From NCBI RefSeq assembly GCF_947503855.1, contig NZ_CANNFF010000001.1:124001-188000 (forward strand): a stretch of DNA of 64,000 bases. The letters run 5' to 3'. Both the position numbers and the translations under genes were made by a program. How positions within the stretch are numbered: position 1 is the stretch's first letter; the number at the start of each line of letters is the position of its first letter. The notes beneath the pieces are model-generated. The model did not search any database, was not told where the DNA came from, and saw only the letters and a list, made by a program, of their open reading frames with translations. The stretch is from an uncultured Polaribacter sp. (lineage in GTDB: Bacteria; Bacteroidota; Bacteroidia; Flavobacteriales; Flavobacteriaceae). Below, piece by piece: positions 12,101 through 20,106 of this stretch.

Positions 12101-12546
12101 AAATTGATACCGATTTTGAAATTTTATTTCCAGATGATTATGTAAATTCAGTTACAGAAAGGTTGAGTTTATATGAAAAATTATCTGACTTAAAAACCAA
12201 TGAAGAATTAAAAACTTTTGAAAGCGAAATTGTAGACAGATTTGGAGAAATACCAACACAGGTAGAAGATTTATTAGACTCTGTAAGAATAAAATGGTTA
12301 GCAAAAGAACTAGGTTTAGAAAAAATTATATTAAAACAAAAAAGAATGATTGGCTATTTTGTGTCTAACCAACAAAGCGATTTTTATCAAACAGAAGCCT
12401 TTTCTAGAATGCTAAAATATGTGCAACAAAATAGTAAGAGTTGCGTAATGAAAGAGAAGCAAACCAAAAACGGATTGCGTTTACTAATTACATTTATAAA
12501 AATAGATGCTGTAAAAACAGCTTTACAAGTTTTACAAAAAATTTAA
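9199..12546 (+). CDS. mfd: Transcription-repair coupling factor Mfd
   Basis: An 1115-residue ATP-dependent translocase that removes RNA polymerase stalled at DNA lesions and recruits UvrA. It has a UvrB-like N-terminal module (SFVISETFKKADKPYLLIF onward), then the RNA polymerase interaction (CarD-like) domain around LEIGDYVTHMDHGIGKFGGL (about residue 430). The translocase follows with Walker A CGDVGFGKTEVAVRAAF (about 583), DEEQ in LIIDEEQKFGV, TATPIPRTL and MRGRVGRSNKKAFCYF, and then the TRCF C-terminal domain. The start is TTG at 9199; an in-frame stop lies upstream at 9163 and no ATG intervenes. A TACATTTG box at 9175-9182 would place the transcript start very close to this codon. Confidence 0.96.
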   Translation: MSKQNIVNQYQKSALVAQINSQLQQEQNHFQIKNLAGSSLSFVISETFKKADKPYLLIFNDKEEAAYYLNDLEQLLGDKNVLFYPGSYRRPYQIEETDNANVLLRSEVLNRINSRKKPAVIVTYPTALFEKVVTKKELEKSTLKVTVGEKLSLDFVNEILFEYKFKRVDFVTEPGDFSVRGGIVDVFSFSNDEPYRIEFFGDEIDSIRTFDVETQLSKEKLKKVSIMPNVENKTLEENRESFLKYISSKTAVFVKNQALLTGNLDKFYKKAEDAFLTLSKEIKHAKPNELFCDGNFILKQLQDFTIVNFEANPHSEVVTASNKILDFNTNLQPSFNKNFNLLINNLEEYHKAGFTNYIFCANEQQAKRFHDIFDDSEKQVHYETIVFPLYQGFVDVDNKMVCYTDHQIFERYHKFRLKNGYAKKQAITLQELNKLEIGDYVTHMDHGIGKFGGLQKIDVQGKKQEAIKLVYGERDILYVSIHSLHKISKFNGKDGKAPKIYKLGSGAWKKIKQKTKARVKHVAFNLIQLYAKRKLQKGFAFGPDTHIQHELEGSFMYEDTPDQFTATQDVKTDMEKEQPMDRLVCGDVGFGKTEVAVRAAFKAVDNGKQVAILVPTTILAFQHYKTFSERLKDFPVKIDYLNRFRTTKQKTAAIDGVNSGAVDIIIGTHQLTNQRIKFKDLGLLIIDEEQKFGVAVKDKLKTLKENVDTLTLTATPIPRTLQFSLMAARDLSVIKTPPPNRHPIESHVIRFGEEMIRDAISYEISRGGQVFFIHNRIENIKEVAGLLQRLVPSAKIGIGHGQMEGKKLEELMLGFMNGDFDVLVSTTIIESGLDVPNANTIFINNANNFGLSDLHQMRGRVGRSNKKAFCYFITPPYHMMTDDARKRIEALVLFSDLGSGINIAMKDLEIRGAGDLLGGEQSGFINDIGFDTYQKILQEAIEELKENEFKELYPTDTSKPKEFVKEVQIDTDFEILFPDDYVNSVTERLSLYEKLSDLKTNEELKTFESEIVDRFGEIPTQVEDLLDSVRIKWLAKELGLEKIILKQKRMIGYFVSNQQSDFYQTEAFSRMLKYVQQNSKSCVMKEKQTKNGLRLLITFIKIDAVKTALQVLQKI

Positions 12547-12633
12547 TGTAATCATCAGTTCAATCGAAAACTAGAACTATTTTCACCTAAACCTTTAACC
12601 TTGGGACTACGCTAAAGTAGACATAGAAAAAAA

Positions 12634-13491
12634 ATGCAAAAAAACTATACCAAAAATTTATCAGTTTTACTTTTAGGAACCCTTTTTATAAGCACCTCAG
12701 GTGTTTTAGGAAGGTATATTGCAATGCCCGCAGAAGCTATTATTTTATGTAGAGCATTTTTAGCCGCTATTTTTATTTACATTTTTTGTAGAGTTCAAAA
12801 AATTAGTTTTAAAATAAATTCGGCAAAAGATAAACGCTCTTTTTTAATGGGTGGATTTTTAATGGGTGCACATTGGGTTACTTATTTTTACGCTTTAAAA
12901 TTAAGTAATGTAGCATTGGCTATGTTATCCATTTATACCTATCCAATAATTACAGTTTTTATAGAACCTTTTTTTAGCAAGAAAAAAGTAGATAGGATAC
13001 ATATTTTGATGGCTATTTTAGTACTTGTAGGGGTGTATAATTTGATTCCAGAATTTTCTATAGAAAACACTTATTTACAAGGAATCTTATTGGGTATTTT
13101 ATCTGCTTTCTTTTATGCACTAAGAAATTTAATGGTAAAGGAAGATGTAAAAAAATACAATGGCAGCATGCTTATGTTTTATCAAATGGTAATTATTAGT
13201 GTTTTGTTGCTACCTACCTTATTTTTTAGCGATTATTCTAATATAGAAAGTCAATTACCTTGGTTGCTTTTGGTCGCTTTATTAACTACAGCTATTGGAC
13301 ATACTTTAATGGTAAATTCTTTACAATATTTTTCTGCAACAACAGCAAGTATTATAAGTAGTGTACAGCCTATTTTTGGAATTATTATTGCCTTTATTTT
13401 TGTAAATGAAATACCAAGTAGCTCTACTTTTATTGGTGGAAGTTTGATATTACTAACCGTTATTATTGAGAGTGTTAGAAGTAAAAAATAA
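12634..13491 (+). CDS. EamA/DMT-family membrane transporter
   Basis: A 285-residue inner-membrane protein with ten hydrophobic segments in two EamA repeats. The first includes LLLGTLFISTSGVLGRYIAM and the second starts near LQGILLGILSAFFYALRNLMV. Members of the drug/metabolite superfamily export amino acids, metabolites or drugs; the substrate here is unknown. The ATG at 12634 is preceded by an A-rich run. It follows mfd by 87 bases on the same strand and may be read through from it. The 87-base gap shows no clear promoter or hairpin. Confidence 0.88.
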   Translation: MQKNYTKNLSVLLLGTLFISTSGVLGRYIAMPAEAIILCRAFLAAIFIYIFCRVQKISFKINSAKDKRSFLMGGFLMGAHWVTYFYALKLSNVALAMLSIYTYPIITVFIEPFFSKKKVDRIHILMAILVLVGVYNLIPEFSIENTYLQGILLGILSAFFYALRNLMVKEDVKKYNGSMLMFYQMVIISVLLLPTLFFSDYSNIESQLPWLLLVALLTTAIGHTLMVNSLQYFSATTASIISSVQPIFGIIIAFIFVNEIPSSSTFIGGSLILLTVIIESVRSKK

Positions 13492-13593
13492 ACTTTTTAA
13501 ACCTCATAGTTTTTTTAAACCTGGGTGGTCTAGTCTGATAATAACAACCTAAAAAAACTACTAAAAAAGTTACAGCCAAAAGCTAACAAACAA

Positions 13594-13678
13594 GTTTAGC
13601 CCAGATTGAGCTATTTGTTTGAAATCCTTTTTGCTTTTTCTGCAAAAAGATTGAGTAGCGAAAGCTGGAAATAGCTTC
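13594..13678 (+). repeat. Structured intergenic element A (convergent spacer)
   Basis: In the gap between the EamA gene and the convergent kinase-like gene lies a hairpin built on AATCCTTTTTGC ... GCAAAAAGATT (about 13623-13652). It is flanked by CCAG/CTGG and by AGCTATTT/AAATAGCT. These last two pairs would cross, as in a pseudoknot, so they cannot both form as simple nested stems. The layout (ATCCTTTTT hairpin with AAAAAGAT and a downstream AAAGC or TAGCC block) resembles elements B (26995-27070) and C (51215-51298). A further inverted repeat AGTTTTTTTA/TAAAAAAACT (13508-13517, 13550-13559) precedes it. Confidence 0.4.
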
Positions 13679-13703
13679 TAAATAAAATGCATAGTAATAA
13701 CGT

Positions 13704-14771
13704 TTAAAACAATTCTTTATTACTAATATCTAAATAATTACGCTTTACAAAGGCTAGGATAGTTTCTAAAAGTTCGCCCATGTTTTTACAGTCTTTAAAT
13801 TTCACATCGCCCACATATTGTATTAAATGTTTTTTTAACAAGGCGATGTTTTCTGAGTAAGAAATGGTGTCTGATTTCATACATCTAATTAACCTTCTTG
13901 TTCTTCTTGGTGAGGTAATCATCCTTTTTGCCATGTAAGAGCGTTCTTCTATTTTATATTGGTTGATAGAATTGTTGTGTAGTTTTTTACTTACCATTTC
14001 TACCATCTTAAAATTTTCTTTCATAAACTGTAGGTTGTATACTTTTAGGTTGCCTTCAAAAGATTGTTGATCAAAATCTATGGCTCTAATTTTGTATATA
14101 ATTTGGTCAAAATCGTGTGTGGGTATAACTACATAGTTGTATGAGCGCATGTCTCCTAACAAACGTACCATACAACGTTCTTTAAATTTTACAAATTCTT
14201 TAGCTATTTGAGATTTTTCTGAAGAAGTACATTTAGGCAGAAAATCTCTAATAAAATCGTCTCCTGGAACACCTGCTATATGTTCTTCTATTAAGGTGTC
14301 TTTATAGATTAGAAAGTTCATATTATGAGGAGACAAAAGATGCTCTAACTCTAAACCATAAACACGAGAAGCATCTGCTTTTTTTACATAGAAATAGGTA
14401 AAGTTATCATTTAAAATGTTTCTAATTTTTATTCTAAAAGGTTTCGAATTACCAAAGGTACAATAGTCTATGGCATCTACATTTAAAAAAGGAATGGCAT
14501 CATCATTACCATCTGAATGGAGCCTTGTGTATATTTTTTTTAAACTTACATCTATTTCTGCTCGGTCAAATTCAGAATAATAAGTTCTTACCCAAAGTGT
14601 GTCTTCATCGTTTTTATCAAATACAGCTACAGAGCCTTGAAAACGCAATAAATCGTCGTAAACTATAGAGATTTTTGTATTTCTCTTGTATTTTTTTAGA
14701 TAGTCATCTAACATTTCGTTGATAGGAAATGTTGGTTTTTTTTTAGACATCAACTTCTTTTCTACTGCCAT
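13704..14771 (-). CDS. Uncharacterised protein with a protein-kinase-like catalytic core
   Basis: I do not recognise a named family for this 355-residue protein. Residues 120-240 follow the order of a kinase fold. A strand with a possible ATP-anchoring lysine (FYVKK, K130/K131) is followed by an acidic helix (E141/E143), then a hinge-like LIEEHIAGVPGDDF (160-173). A catalytic-loop pattern GDMRSYN has Asp207 and Asn212 spaced D-x4-N as in HRDLKPEN. An IDFD (231-234) stands in the place of DFG. The N-terminal 110 residues and the Arg-rich region SPRRTRRLIR have no clear assignment. It has no signal peptide or membrane segment. It is transcribed alone, facing the EamA gene; a TATTTTTG box lies at 14798-14791. 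Confidence 0.7.
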   Translation of the reverse strand: MAVEKKLMSKKKPTFPINEMLDDYLKKYKRNTKISIVYDDLLRFQGSVAVFDKNDEDTLWVRTYYSEFDRAEIDVSLKKIYTRLHSDGNDDAIPFLNVDAIDYCTFGNSKPFRIKIRNILNDNFTYFYVKKADASRVYGLELEHLLSPHNMNFLIYKDTLIEEHIAGVPGDDFIRDFLPKCTSSEKSQIAKEFVKFKERCMVRLLGDMRSYNYVVIPTHDFDQIIYKIRAIDFDQQSFEGNLKVYNLQFMKENFKMVEMVSKKLHNNSINQYKIEERSYMAKRMITSPRRTRRLIRCMKSDTISYSENIALLKKHLIQYVGDVKFKDCKNMGELLETILAFVKRNYLDISNKELF

Positions 14772-14790
14772 CTTTTCTATTGATTTGCAT

Positions 14791-14798
14791 CAAAAATA
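14791..14798 (-). promoter_or_regulatory. Candidate -7 box of the kinase-like gene
   Basis: The minus strand reads TATTTTTG, matching TAnnTTTG, 19 bases before the ATG at 14771. The rest of the 145-base gap up to dprA is AT-rich with no other clear signal. Confidence 0.4.
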
Positions 14799-14916
14799 AG
14801 AATATTTTAAGGATTTTGTGTTGAAATAAGTTTACGAAAGTTAACTCTGTAAATATTGATAATTAAAGTTCCTTTTTTATAATTCAAAATTCATGCTTTT
14901 AATTTTTGACTTTTAA

Positions 14917-16017
14917 TTATAACAATTCAAACATTTTTCCTGGCAAAGGTTTTAACAAACCTTTCATTTCCATTTGCAATAAAATTGAAGATAATTGAAA
15001 CACAGGAATACTGCATTCTAGAGAAATAGCATCTAAAAGTTGTGCCCCTTTTTCGTGTAATAAATCGTGTATTTTTTGTTCGTTTTCAGATAGATGTAAA
15101 AAAAGCTGTTTCTGAATGGGTTTGGGTTTTTCTGCAATATCCCAGTTTAACATTTTTATAATATCGTTTGCATTGGTTAATAAATGCGCTTTGTTATTTT
15201 TAATTAAATTATTACACCCTTTACTGTAAATATCTGAAGTTCTACCAGGAACTGCAAAAACATCTCTATTGTAAGAATTGGCAATATCTGCAGTAACTAA
15301 AGAACCTCCTTTTTCTGCAGACTCTATAATAATGGTGGCTTTAGAAATGCCTGCAACGATTCTGTTTCTTTTTAAAAAATTTTCTCTTAAAGGTTGTTCT
15401 TCGCTCCAAAACTCTGTTAAAAAACCACCATTTTCATGTACTTGATGGATGTATTTTTTATGCACTTTAGGATAAATTTGCTCGAAACCATGTGCCAAAA
15501 CTGCAATAGTTTGCAAGTTGTTTTTTATGGCTGCTTTGTGTGCACAAATATCTGCACCATAAGCAAAACCACTTACAATTATTGGGTTGTAAGTTGCCAA
15601 TTCTTCTATTAAATTGTTACAAAAATCGCGTCCATAAGAACTTAAATTTCTTGAACCCACAATAGAAATTATGTTTTTATTTTTTAAGTTGATGTTGCCC
15701 TCTTTAAAAAGTAAAATTGGACTATCTATACAATTTTGTAGATGTATTGGATAATCATCTTCTAAAAAATAAGAAAAAGCAATATTATTTTTTTGAATAT
15801 ACGCAAGCTCTTGTGTTGCTAACTTAATATTTTTGTCATCAAAAAGATGTTTTATTACATAGTTTCCTATACCATTAATTTTTGTCAGAGTTGCAGGTTT
15901 TTCTTTAAATATTTGCAATGGATCTCCTACATTTACAATTAGTTTCTTTGCTAAAACATCTCCAATAGCTTTGCTTTTTTGCAATCTTAATAAAGCCAAT
16001 AATTTTTCTTCGTTCAA
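14917..16017 (-). CDS. dprA: DNA-processing protein DprA
   Basis: A 366-residue DprA/Smf protein that loads RecA onto incoming single-stranded DNA in natural transformation. An N-terminal helix-hairpin-helix segment (KINGIGNYVIKHL) precedes the Rossmann-like DprA domain. That domain contains IVGSRNLSSYG, VSGFAYGADICAHKAA, FLKRNRIVAGIS, SAEKGGSLVTADIA and VFAVPGRTSDIYSKGCN. A DML1-like winged helix closes the protein. The start is a TTG at 16017 (M-N-E-E); no in-frame ATG precedes the conserved N-terminus. It is divergent from the HU/SPOR gene. Confidence 0.95.
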   Translation of the reverse strand: MNEEKLLALLRLQKSKAIGDVLAKKLIVNVGDPLQIFKEKPATLTKINGIGNYVIKHLFDDKNIKLATQELAYIQKNNIAFSYFLEDDYPIHLQNCIDSPILLFKEGNINLKNKNIISIVGSRNLSSYGRDFCNNLIEELATYNPIIVSGFAYGADICAHKAAIKNNLQTIAVLAHGFEQIYPKVHKKYIHQVHENGGFLTEFWSEEQPLRENFLKRNRIVAGISKATIIIESAEKGGSLVTADIANSYNRDVFAVPGRTSDIYSKGCNNLIKNNKAHLLTNANDIIKMLNWDIAEKPKPIQKQLFLHLSENEQKIHDLLHEKGAQLLDAISLECSIPVFQLSSILLQMEMKGLLKPLPGKMFELL

Positions 16018-16100
16018 AAGCTAACAATTTGAATACCAATATATAAAATTTTTGTTAATAATTATTTAGAGAACATTCTTTAATAAGTAGACAAAAATTA

Positions 16101-16108
16101 TATATTTG
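16101..16108 (+). promoter_or_regulatory. -7 box directly before the HU/SPOR gene
   Basis: TATATTTG matches the consensus exactly and ends only five bases before the ATG at 16114. If transcription starts the usual few bases after the box, the message would begin at or next to the start codon (leaderless). Confidence 0.5.
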
Positions 16109-16113
16109 TTTAT

Positions 16114-17013
16114 ATGAATTTAGCCAACTACATCAACGATTTACTTTACAGATACGATTGCGTAATTATACCTGATTTTGGTGGTTTTGTAACCAACAGA
16201 ATTGGTGCAACTTTTAATACAAGTAACCAAACATTTAATGCACCTGCAAAACAACTTACATTTAACAACCATTTAAAACACAATGATGGTTTGTTAGCTA
16301 ATTATATTGCTTCTGCAGAACAAATTTCTTTTGAAAAAGCAGCAGCAGCGATATCTTTAAGCGTTATTAATTGGCAAAATAAACTACAAAGAGGTAGCAT
16401 AGAACTAAATAATTTAGGTACTTTTTCTTTAAACGAAGAACAAAAAATTGTTTTTACACCAACTACAGAAGTTAATTATTTAACTTCTTCTTTTGGTTTG
16501 TCTTCTATAGCAACATCTGCAGTAAAAAGACACAATACCACTGTAAAACCTTTACATGAAAATAACCAAAAAGCGCTGCCTTCTTTTATAAAATACGCAG
16601 CTACAGCTGCAATTTTATTAACATTAGGTATTGCTGGCTATAATGGTTATCAACAAAATAAGCAAAAAGAAACCTTTGCAAAGCAAGAGAAAATATTAGA
16701 AAAAAAACTACAATCTGCTACTTTTGTGATTCAAAATCCTTTGCCAACTTTACAATTAAATGTTAGCAAAAAAAATGCCAAACCCTTTCATGTTGTTGCT
16801 GGCGCTTTTCAATACCCAGAAAATGCTGAAAAAAAAATACAACAACTAAAAAAACAAGGCTTTAATGCTAAAATTATTGGTGTAAACAAATGGGGCTTAA
16901 CTCAAGTTTGTTTCGATAGTTTTGCAGAAAAAAACGATGCTATAAACAGTTTAAATAAAATTAAAAGAACGGTTTCTGAAGATGCTTGGTTGCTTGTAAA
17001 AAACATCAAATAA
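16114..17013 (+). CDS. HU-CCDC81-type and SPOR domain membrane protein
   Basis: A 299-residue protein. The N-terminal part (about 1-115) matches the paired HU-like domains typical of Bacteroidota (MNLANYINDLLYRYDCVIIP, DFGGFVTN, LNNLGTFSLNEE). A single transmembrane helix (about 157-178, YAATAAILLTLGIAGY) and a coiled stretch follow. The C-terminal SPOR domain (about 222-297, AKPFHVVAGAFQYPENAEKK) binds denuded peptidoglycan at the septum. The HU-like part is therefore on the cytoplasmic side and SPOR in the periplasm. It may link the nucleoid or another cytoplasmic partner with the division site; that is an inference. It is divergent from dprA. Confidence 0.88.
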   Translation: MNLANYINDLLYRYDCVIIPDFGGFVTNRIGATFNTSNQTFNAPAKQLTFNNHLKHNDGLLANYIASAEQISFEKAAAAISLSVINWQNKLQRGSIELNNLGTFSLNEEQKIVFTPTTEVNYLTSSFGLSSIATSAVKRHNTTVKPLHENNQKALPSFIKYAATAAILLTLGIAGYNGYQQNKQKETFAKQEKILEKKLQSATFVIQNPLPTLQLNVSKKNAKPFHVVAGAFQYPENAEKKIQQLKKQGFNAKIIGVNKWGLTQVCFDSFAEKNDAINSLNKIKRTVSEDAWLLVKNIK

Positions 17014-17063
17014 TATAACTTTTCTTTATTAGGTTTTAGGTACGGTTTTGTTAAGGTGATTGT

Positions 17064-17071
17064 TATCTTTG
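17064..17071 (+). promoter_or_regulatory. Candidate -7 box for the thioesterase/MscS pair
   Basis: TATCTTTG matches TAnnTTTG and lies 19 bases before the ATG at 17091. A TTTTG at 17046-17050 is too close (13 bases) to be a standard -33 element. Confidence 0.4.
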
Positions 17072-17090
17072 CATAAAAATTACTTTTTTG

Positions 17091-17600
17091 ATGGAAACAA
17101 AAACACCTAAAGACTCTTTAACCGTACTTACAGATTTAGTTTTACCTGGCGAGACTAACTATTTAGACAACCTTTTTGGTGGAGAATTACTAGCAAGAAT
17201 GGATAGAGCTTGTAGTATTGCTGCAAGAAGACACTCTAGAAGAATTGTGGTTACAGCTTCTGTAAACCACGTTGCTTTTAACAAATCTGTACCCGTTGGT
17301 AGTGTTGTAAATATAGAAGCTAAAGTTTCTAGGGCCTTTAAATCTTCTATGGAAATTTATGTTGATGTTTGGATAGAAGACAGACAATCTGGACAAAGAA
17401 CTAAAGTAAATGAAGGTATTTACACCTTTGTTGCTGTAGATGAGACAGGAAAACCTGTGCAAATAGCTAAAATAATACCAGAAACCGAATTAGAAAAAGA
17501 GCGTTATGAAGGTGCCTTAAGACGTAAACAATTAAGTTTGGTGTTGGCTGGAAAATTAGACCCAAATAAAGCTACAGAATTGAAAGCTTTATTTAATTAG
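17091..17600 (+). CDS. Acyl-CoA thioesterase (hotdog fold, YciA/BACH-like)
   Basis: A 169-residue cytoplasmic thioesterase that hydrolyses acyl-CoA to free acid and CoA. Its single hotdog domain has the family signatures ETNYLDNLFGGELLARMDRACSIAA near residue 22, with the catalytic N...G-G-x-L region, and TASVNHVAFNKSVPVG. I start at the ATG at 17091; an adjacent TTG one codon earlier is also open but unnecessary. The small MscS-type gene follows after 12 bases and is probably co-transcribed. Confidence 0.9.
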   Translation: METKTPKDSLTVLTDLVLPGETNYLDNLFGGELLARMDRACSIAARRHSRRIVVTASVNHVAFNKSVPVGSVVNIEAKVSRAFKSSMEIYVDVWIEDRQSGQRTKVNEGIYTFVAVDETGKPVQIAKIIPETELEKERYEGALRRKQLSLVLAGKLDPNKATELKALFN

Positions 17601-17612
17601 AACATTATTATT

Positions 17613-18107
17613 ATGTTAGAATTTTTAAATAATCATAAAATTATAGAATCTGCCGTTGTTTTGTTTTTAGCAATACTTATTAGGTTAATAATTACAAACT
17701 CGCTCCGTAAAATTCAGGTAAAATTTGGTTTTCAAAAGTCTAGAATTTTAGTAACTAACAAAATAATAACTATTTTAACGTATGCTACTATAATTGTTGT
17801 TATTGCTTTTATTTGGGGTGTAGATGAAAAACAATTATTAGTATATGTTTCTTCTTTTTTAACCATTTTAGGAATTGCATTTTTTGCACAATGGTCTATT
17901 TTATCTAATATTACTGCTGGTATTATTCTTTTTGTAAACTACCCGGTTAAAATTGGAGACACCATTACTATTTTAGAAAAAGACAATGATACAACAGGAG
18001 AAATTAGAGATATTGGCGCATTTTTTATCACTTTAAAAACTCCTGAAAACGAGTTTATTACCATACCAAACGCTATTATCTTACAAAAAAATATAAAGTT
18101 TAAATAA
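17613..18107 (+). CDS. Small MscS-family mechanosensitive channel protein
   Basis: A 164-residue membrane protein with three hydrophobic helices (about 11-28, 46-66, 73-105). It then has the MscS beta domain (PVKIGDTITILEKDNDTTGEIRDIG..., IPNAIIL). It is shorter than E. coli MscS (286 residues) because the C-terminal cytoplasmic cage is missing. This short form is common in Bacteroidota. It would open on membrane tension to release solutes. Its stop is four bases from the end of the convergent EnvC-like gene, with no terminator in between. Confidence 0.85.
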   Translation: MLEFLNNHKIIESAVVLFLAILIRLIITNSLRKIQVKFGFQKSRILVTNKIITILTYATIIVVIAFIWGVDEKQLLVYVSSFLTILGIAFFAQWSILSNITAGIILFVNYPVKIGDTITILEKDNDTTGEIRDIGAFFITLKTPENEFITIPNAIILQKNIKFK

Positions 18108-18111
18108 TTTA

Positions 18112-19335
18112 CTACCTTCTAAGAATCCAACTAGACGGATTTAGTTTGGTCGTATTTTTATACAACACAAAAATTAGTTTTGTTTTACCAGAAACTTTAT
18201 CGGTAAAGATTTTTCCAATGCTTTGTCCTGTAGAAACAACATCACCTTTTTTAACGTATAGTTTTTCTAAGTTGTTATAAGAGGTTATGTAATTACCATG
18301 TTGTATTAATACATTTTTTCTACCTTCTGAAGTAACTAAAATATTTAAAACCTTACCATTAAAAATAGTTTTTGCATCACTATCTTTTTTGGTAGTAAAA
18401 TGCAAGCCTGTACTGTTTAAAGTAATACCAGGAAAAGTTGGGTGTGCCTGCCTACCAAACCTTCTTGTAATCAATCCTTCTTCTAAAGGCCAAGGTAGTT
18501 TCCCTTTATTAGACTCGAATTTTGTTGCTAATGCTTTTGCTTCTGGACTTAAAATAAATTCATTCTTTTTAGGCGTTTTTGGTTTGTTTTTTACTTTTTT
18601 ATTGGCCCTTGCAATAGCTTCTTTAATAATTTTATCAATTTTTTCTGAAACTCTTTTTTCTTCTTTTATTTTCTTTTTTAAGTCTCTTTTGTACTTTTTT
18701 TCATTCTTTTTTATAATAGAAATTAGTTTTTCTTTGCTTGTTTTATCGAGTTCAATTTTTTGTTGTTGCTCTTTTTCAGATAAAATTAAAGTATCTTTTA
18801 CTTGTTTTTGCAGGGTTAAAGAATCTATTATAGCAGCTACCGTTTTTGTTTGTGTTACAATTTCTTCGCCCTGTTTTTTTCTAAAAGACGTATATTGTTT
18901 CATATACTCTAGACGCTTGTAAGCTTGATAAAAATTATCTGAAGATAACAAAAACATTATCTTACTTTGCTGAGATCTACTTTTGTAAGATTTAAAAATC
19001 ATACTGGCATAATCTGCTTTTAAAACTGCTAACTCTTTTTTTAATTTTATTACTTTTTGTTCGTTTATAGCAATTTGTTTAGATAAAATCTTTGCTTCTG
19101 CATTAATAGTATTTATTAAATTTTGTCTAATAGATATTTTTTGATTGATATCTTTAAGATCTTCTAAAACATTTTTTTCTTTTTTAATTTCTTTAAACAG
19201 TAAATTATTTACAAGGGCTATTTCTTTTTTTAGTTTTTTCTGACGCTTTTCTAATTCTTTTTTTGTTTGGCCTTGCACAGAAAAACAAGAAAAAAGTATG
19301 CTAAAAAAAACGATATATAAGTTAGCTTTGATCAC
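18112..19335 (-). CDS. EnvC-like murein hydrolase activator with degenerate LytM (M23) domain
   Basis: A 407-residue periplasmic protein: signal peptide (cleavage near VQGQ, residue 23), a long coiled coil (about 25-250, very rich in Lys and Glu) and a C-terminal M23 fold (about 285-407). The LytM zinc ligands look lost. The usual HxxGxD is replaced by TGLHFTTKKDSD, and the terminal HxH motif reads IFVLY. This fits EnvC/NlpD-type proteins, which activate cell-separation amidases rather than cut peptidoglycan. The GTG start at 19335 shares one base with the stop of the DUF4292 gene (TAGTG), indicating coupling in a four-gene envelope operon. Confidence 0.88.
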   Translation of the reverse strand: MIKANLYIVFFSILFSCFSVQGQTKKELEKRQKKLKKEIALVNNLLFKEIKKEKNVLEDLKDINQKISIRQNLINTINAEAKILSKQIAINEQKVIKLKKELAVLKADYASMIFKSYKSRSQQSKIMFLLSSDNFYQAYKRLEYMKQYTSFRKKQGEEIVTQTKTVAAIIDSLTLQKQVKDTLILSEKEQQQKIELDKTSKEKLISIIKKNEKKYKRDLKKKIKEEKRVSEKIDKIIKEAIARANKKVKNKPKTPKKNEFILSPEAKALATKFESNKGKLPWPLEEGLITRRFGRQAHPTFPGITLNSTGLHFTTKKDSDAKTIFNGKVLNILVTSEGRKNVLIQHGNYITSYNNLEKLYVKKGDVVSTGQSIGKIFTDKVSGKTKLIFVLYKNTTKLNPSSWILRR

Positions 19336-20105
19336 TATAAATTGATGTGTTTATAATTTTCTGGAATAGAAAATGAGGTATTTATTGGTTTGTTAAACTC
19401 TACAGATTTTAAGGTAAAATTTATTTTGGTTATTTTTTTTCCTTGTTTGGCTCTTATGTCTATTTTTTTTGGAAAAATCTCTTTATCTACAATGCTATAA
19501 GATGGATATTCTACCTCTAAAGCTTGATTTTTAAATGAATTTATTACTTTCTGAAAATCTAATTTAAAATGACCTGGATTGATACCAAAAAACATCTTTA
19601 AAACGCCATTTGTAGTTTGAGGTTTTAAAACATACGTATTGTTTACAATATTTACTTCTTGTTTATTTTCTTTTAAATCTATAACGGCTTGGCCTAAAAA
19701 TAGGTTTTCTAACTGCGTATAATTTAATGATGTGCCTAAAACATTTTCCAACATTTTAAAATCTCCTTTGAAATAATTTTTTGCATATGGCGAATAATAC
19801 TCAACAGCTTTTGGTGTAATTCTTGCTTTAAAAATCGTAATAAATTTTGAGCCTTTTAACCAAATTTCTTTGCCTTTGGTAATTCGTAAATAAACAGATA
19901 AACTTTGTTTTATTTTACCATTGTTAAAATTTGCAGAAAGTTTAGCGTCTACAGTTTCTTTACCAAAACTTACATTTAAGTGTTTTTTTACCACTCTTTT
20001 GGCAGACATTTCTTTAGCAATACTATTAGAATCTATCACATATTTTTTTGTTTTACAAGATGTAAAAACAAGTATAATTAAAACTAAATATTTAAATATT
20101 TTCAT
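19335..20105 (-). CDS. DUF4292 lipoprotein (LolA/LolB-like fold)
   Basis: A 256-residue predicted lipoprotein with lipobox LVFTSC (Cys at about residue 17). The rest resembles Bacteroidota DUF4292 proteins, which are predicted to share the LolA/LolB beta-fold that shields lipoprotein acyl chains. Runs such as LSVYLRITKGKEIWLKGSK and YYSPYAKNYFKGDF are typical of the family. It lies between a TPR protein and the EnvC-like protein, one base from each, so it is in the same transcript. A role in outer-membrane lipoprotein handling is plausible but unproven. Confidence 0.82.
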   Translation of the reverse strand: MKIFKYLVLIILVFTSCKTKKYVIDSNSIAKEMSAKRVVKKHLNVSFGKETVDAKLSANFNNGKIKQSLSVYLRITKGKEIWLKGSKFITIFKARITPKAVEYYSPYAKNYFKGDFKMLENVLGTSLNYTQLENLFLGQAVIDLKENKQEVNIVNNTYVLKPQTTNGVLKMFFGINPGHFKLDFQKVINSFKNQALEVEYPSYSIVDKEIFPKKIDIRAKQGKKITKINFTLKSVEFNKPINTSFSIPENYKHINL

Positions 20106-20106
20106 G

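Noticed and set aside
12547..12633. Gap between mfd and the EamA gene as a regulatory region
   Set aside because: No TAnnTTTG box, hairpin or repeat could be found.
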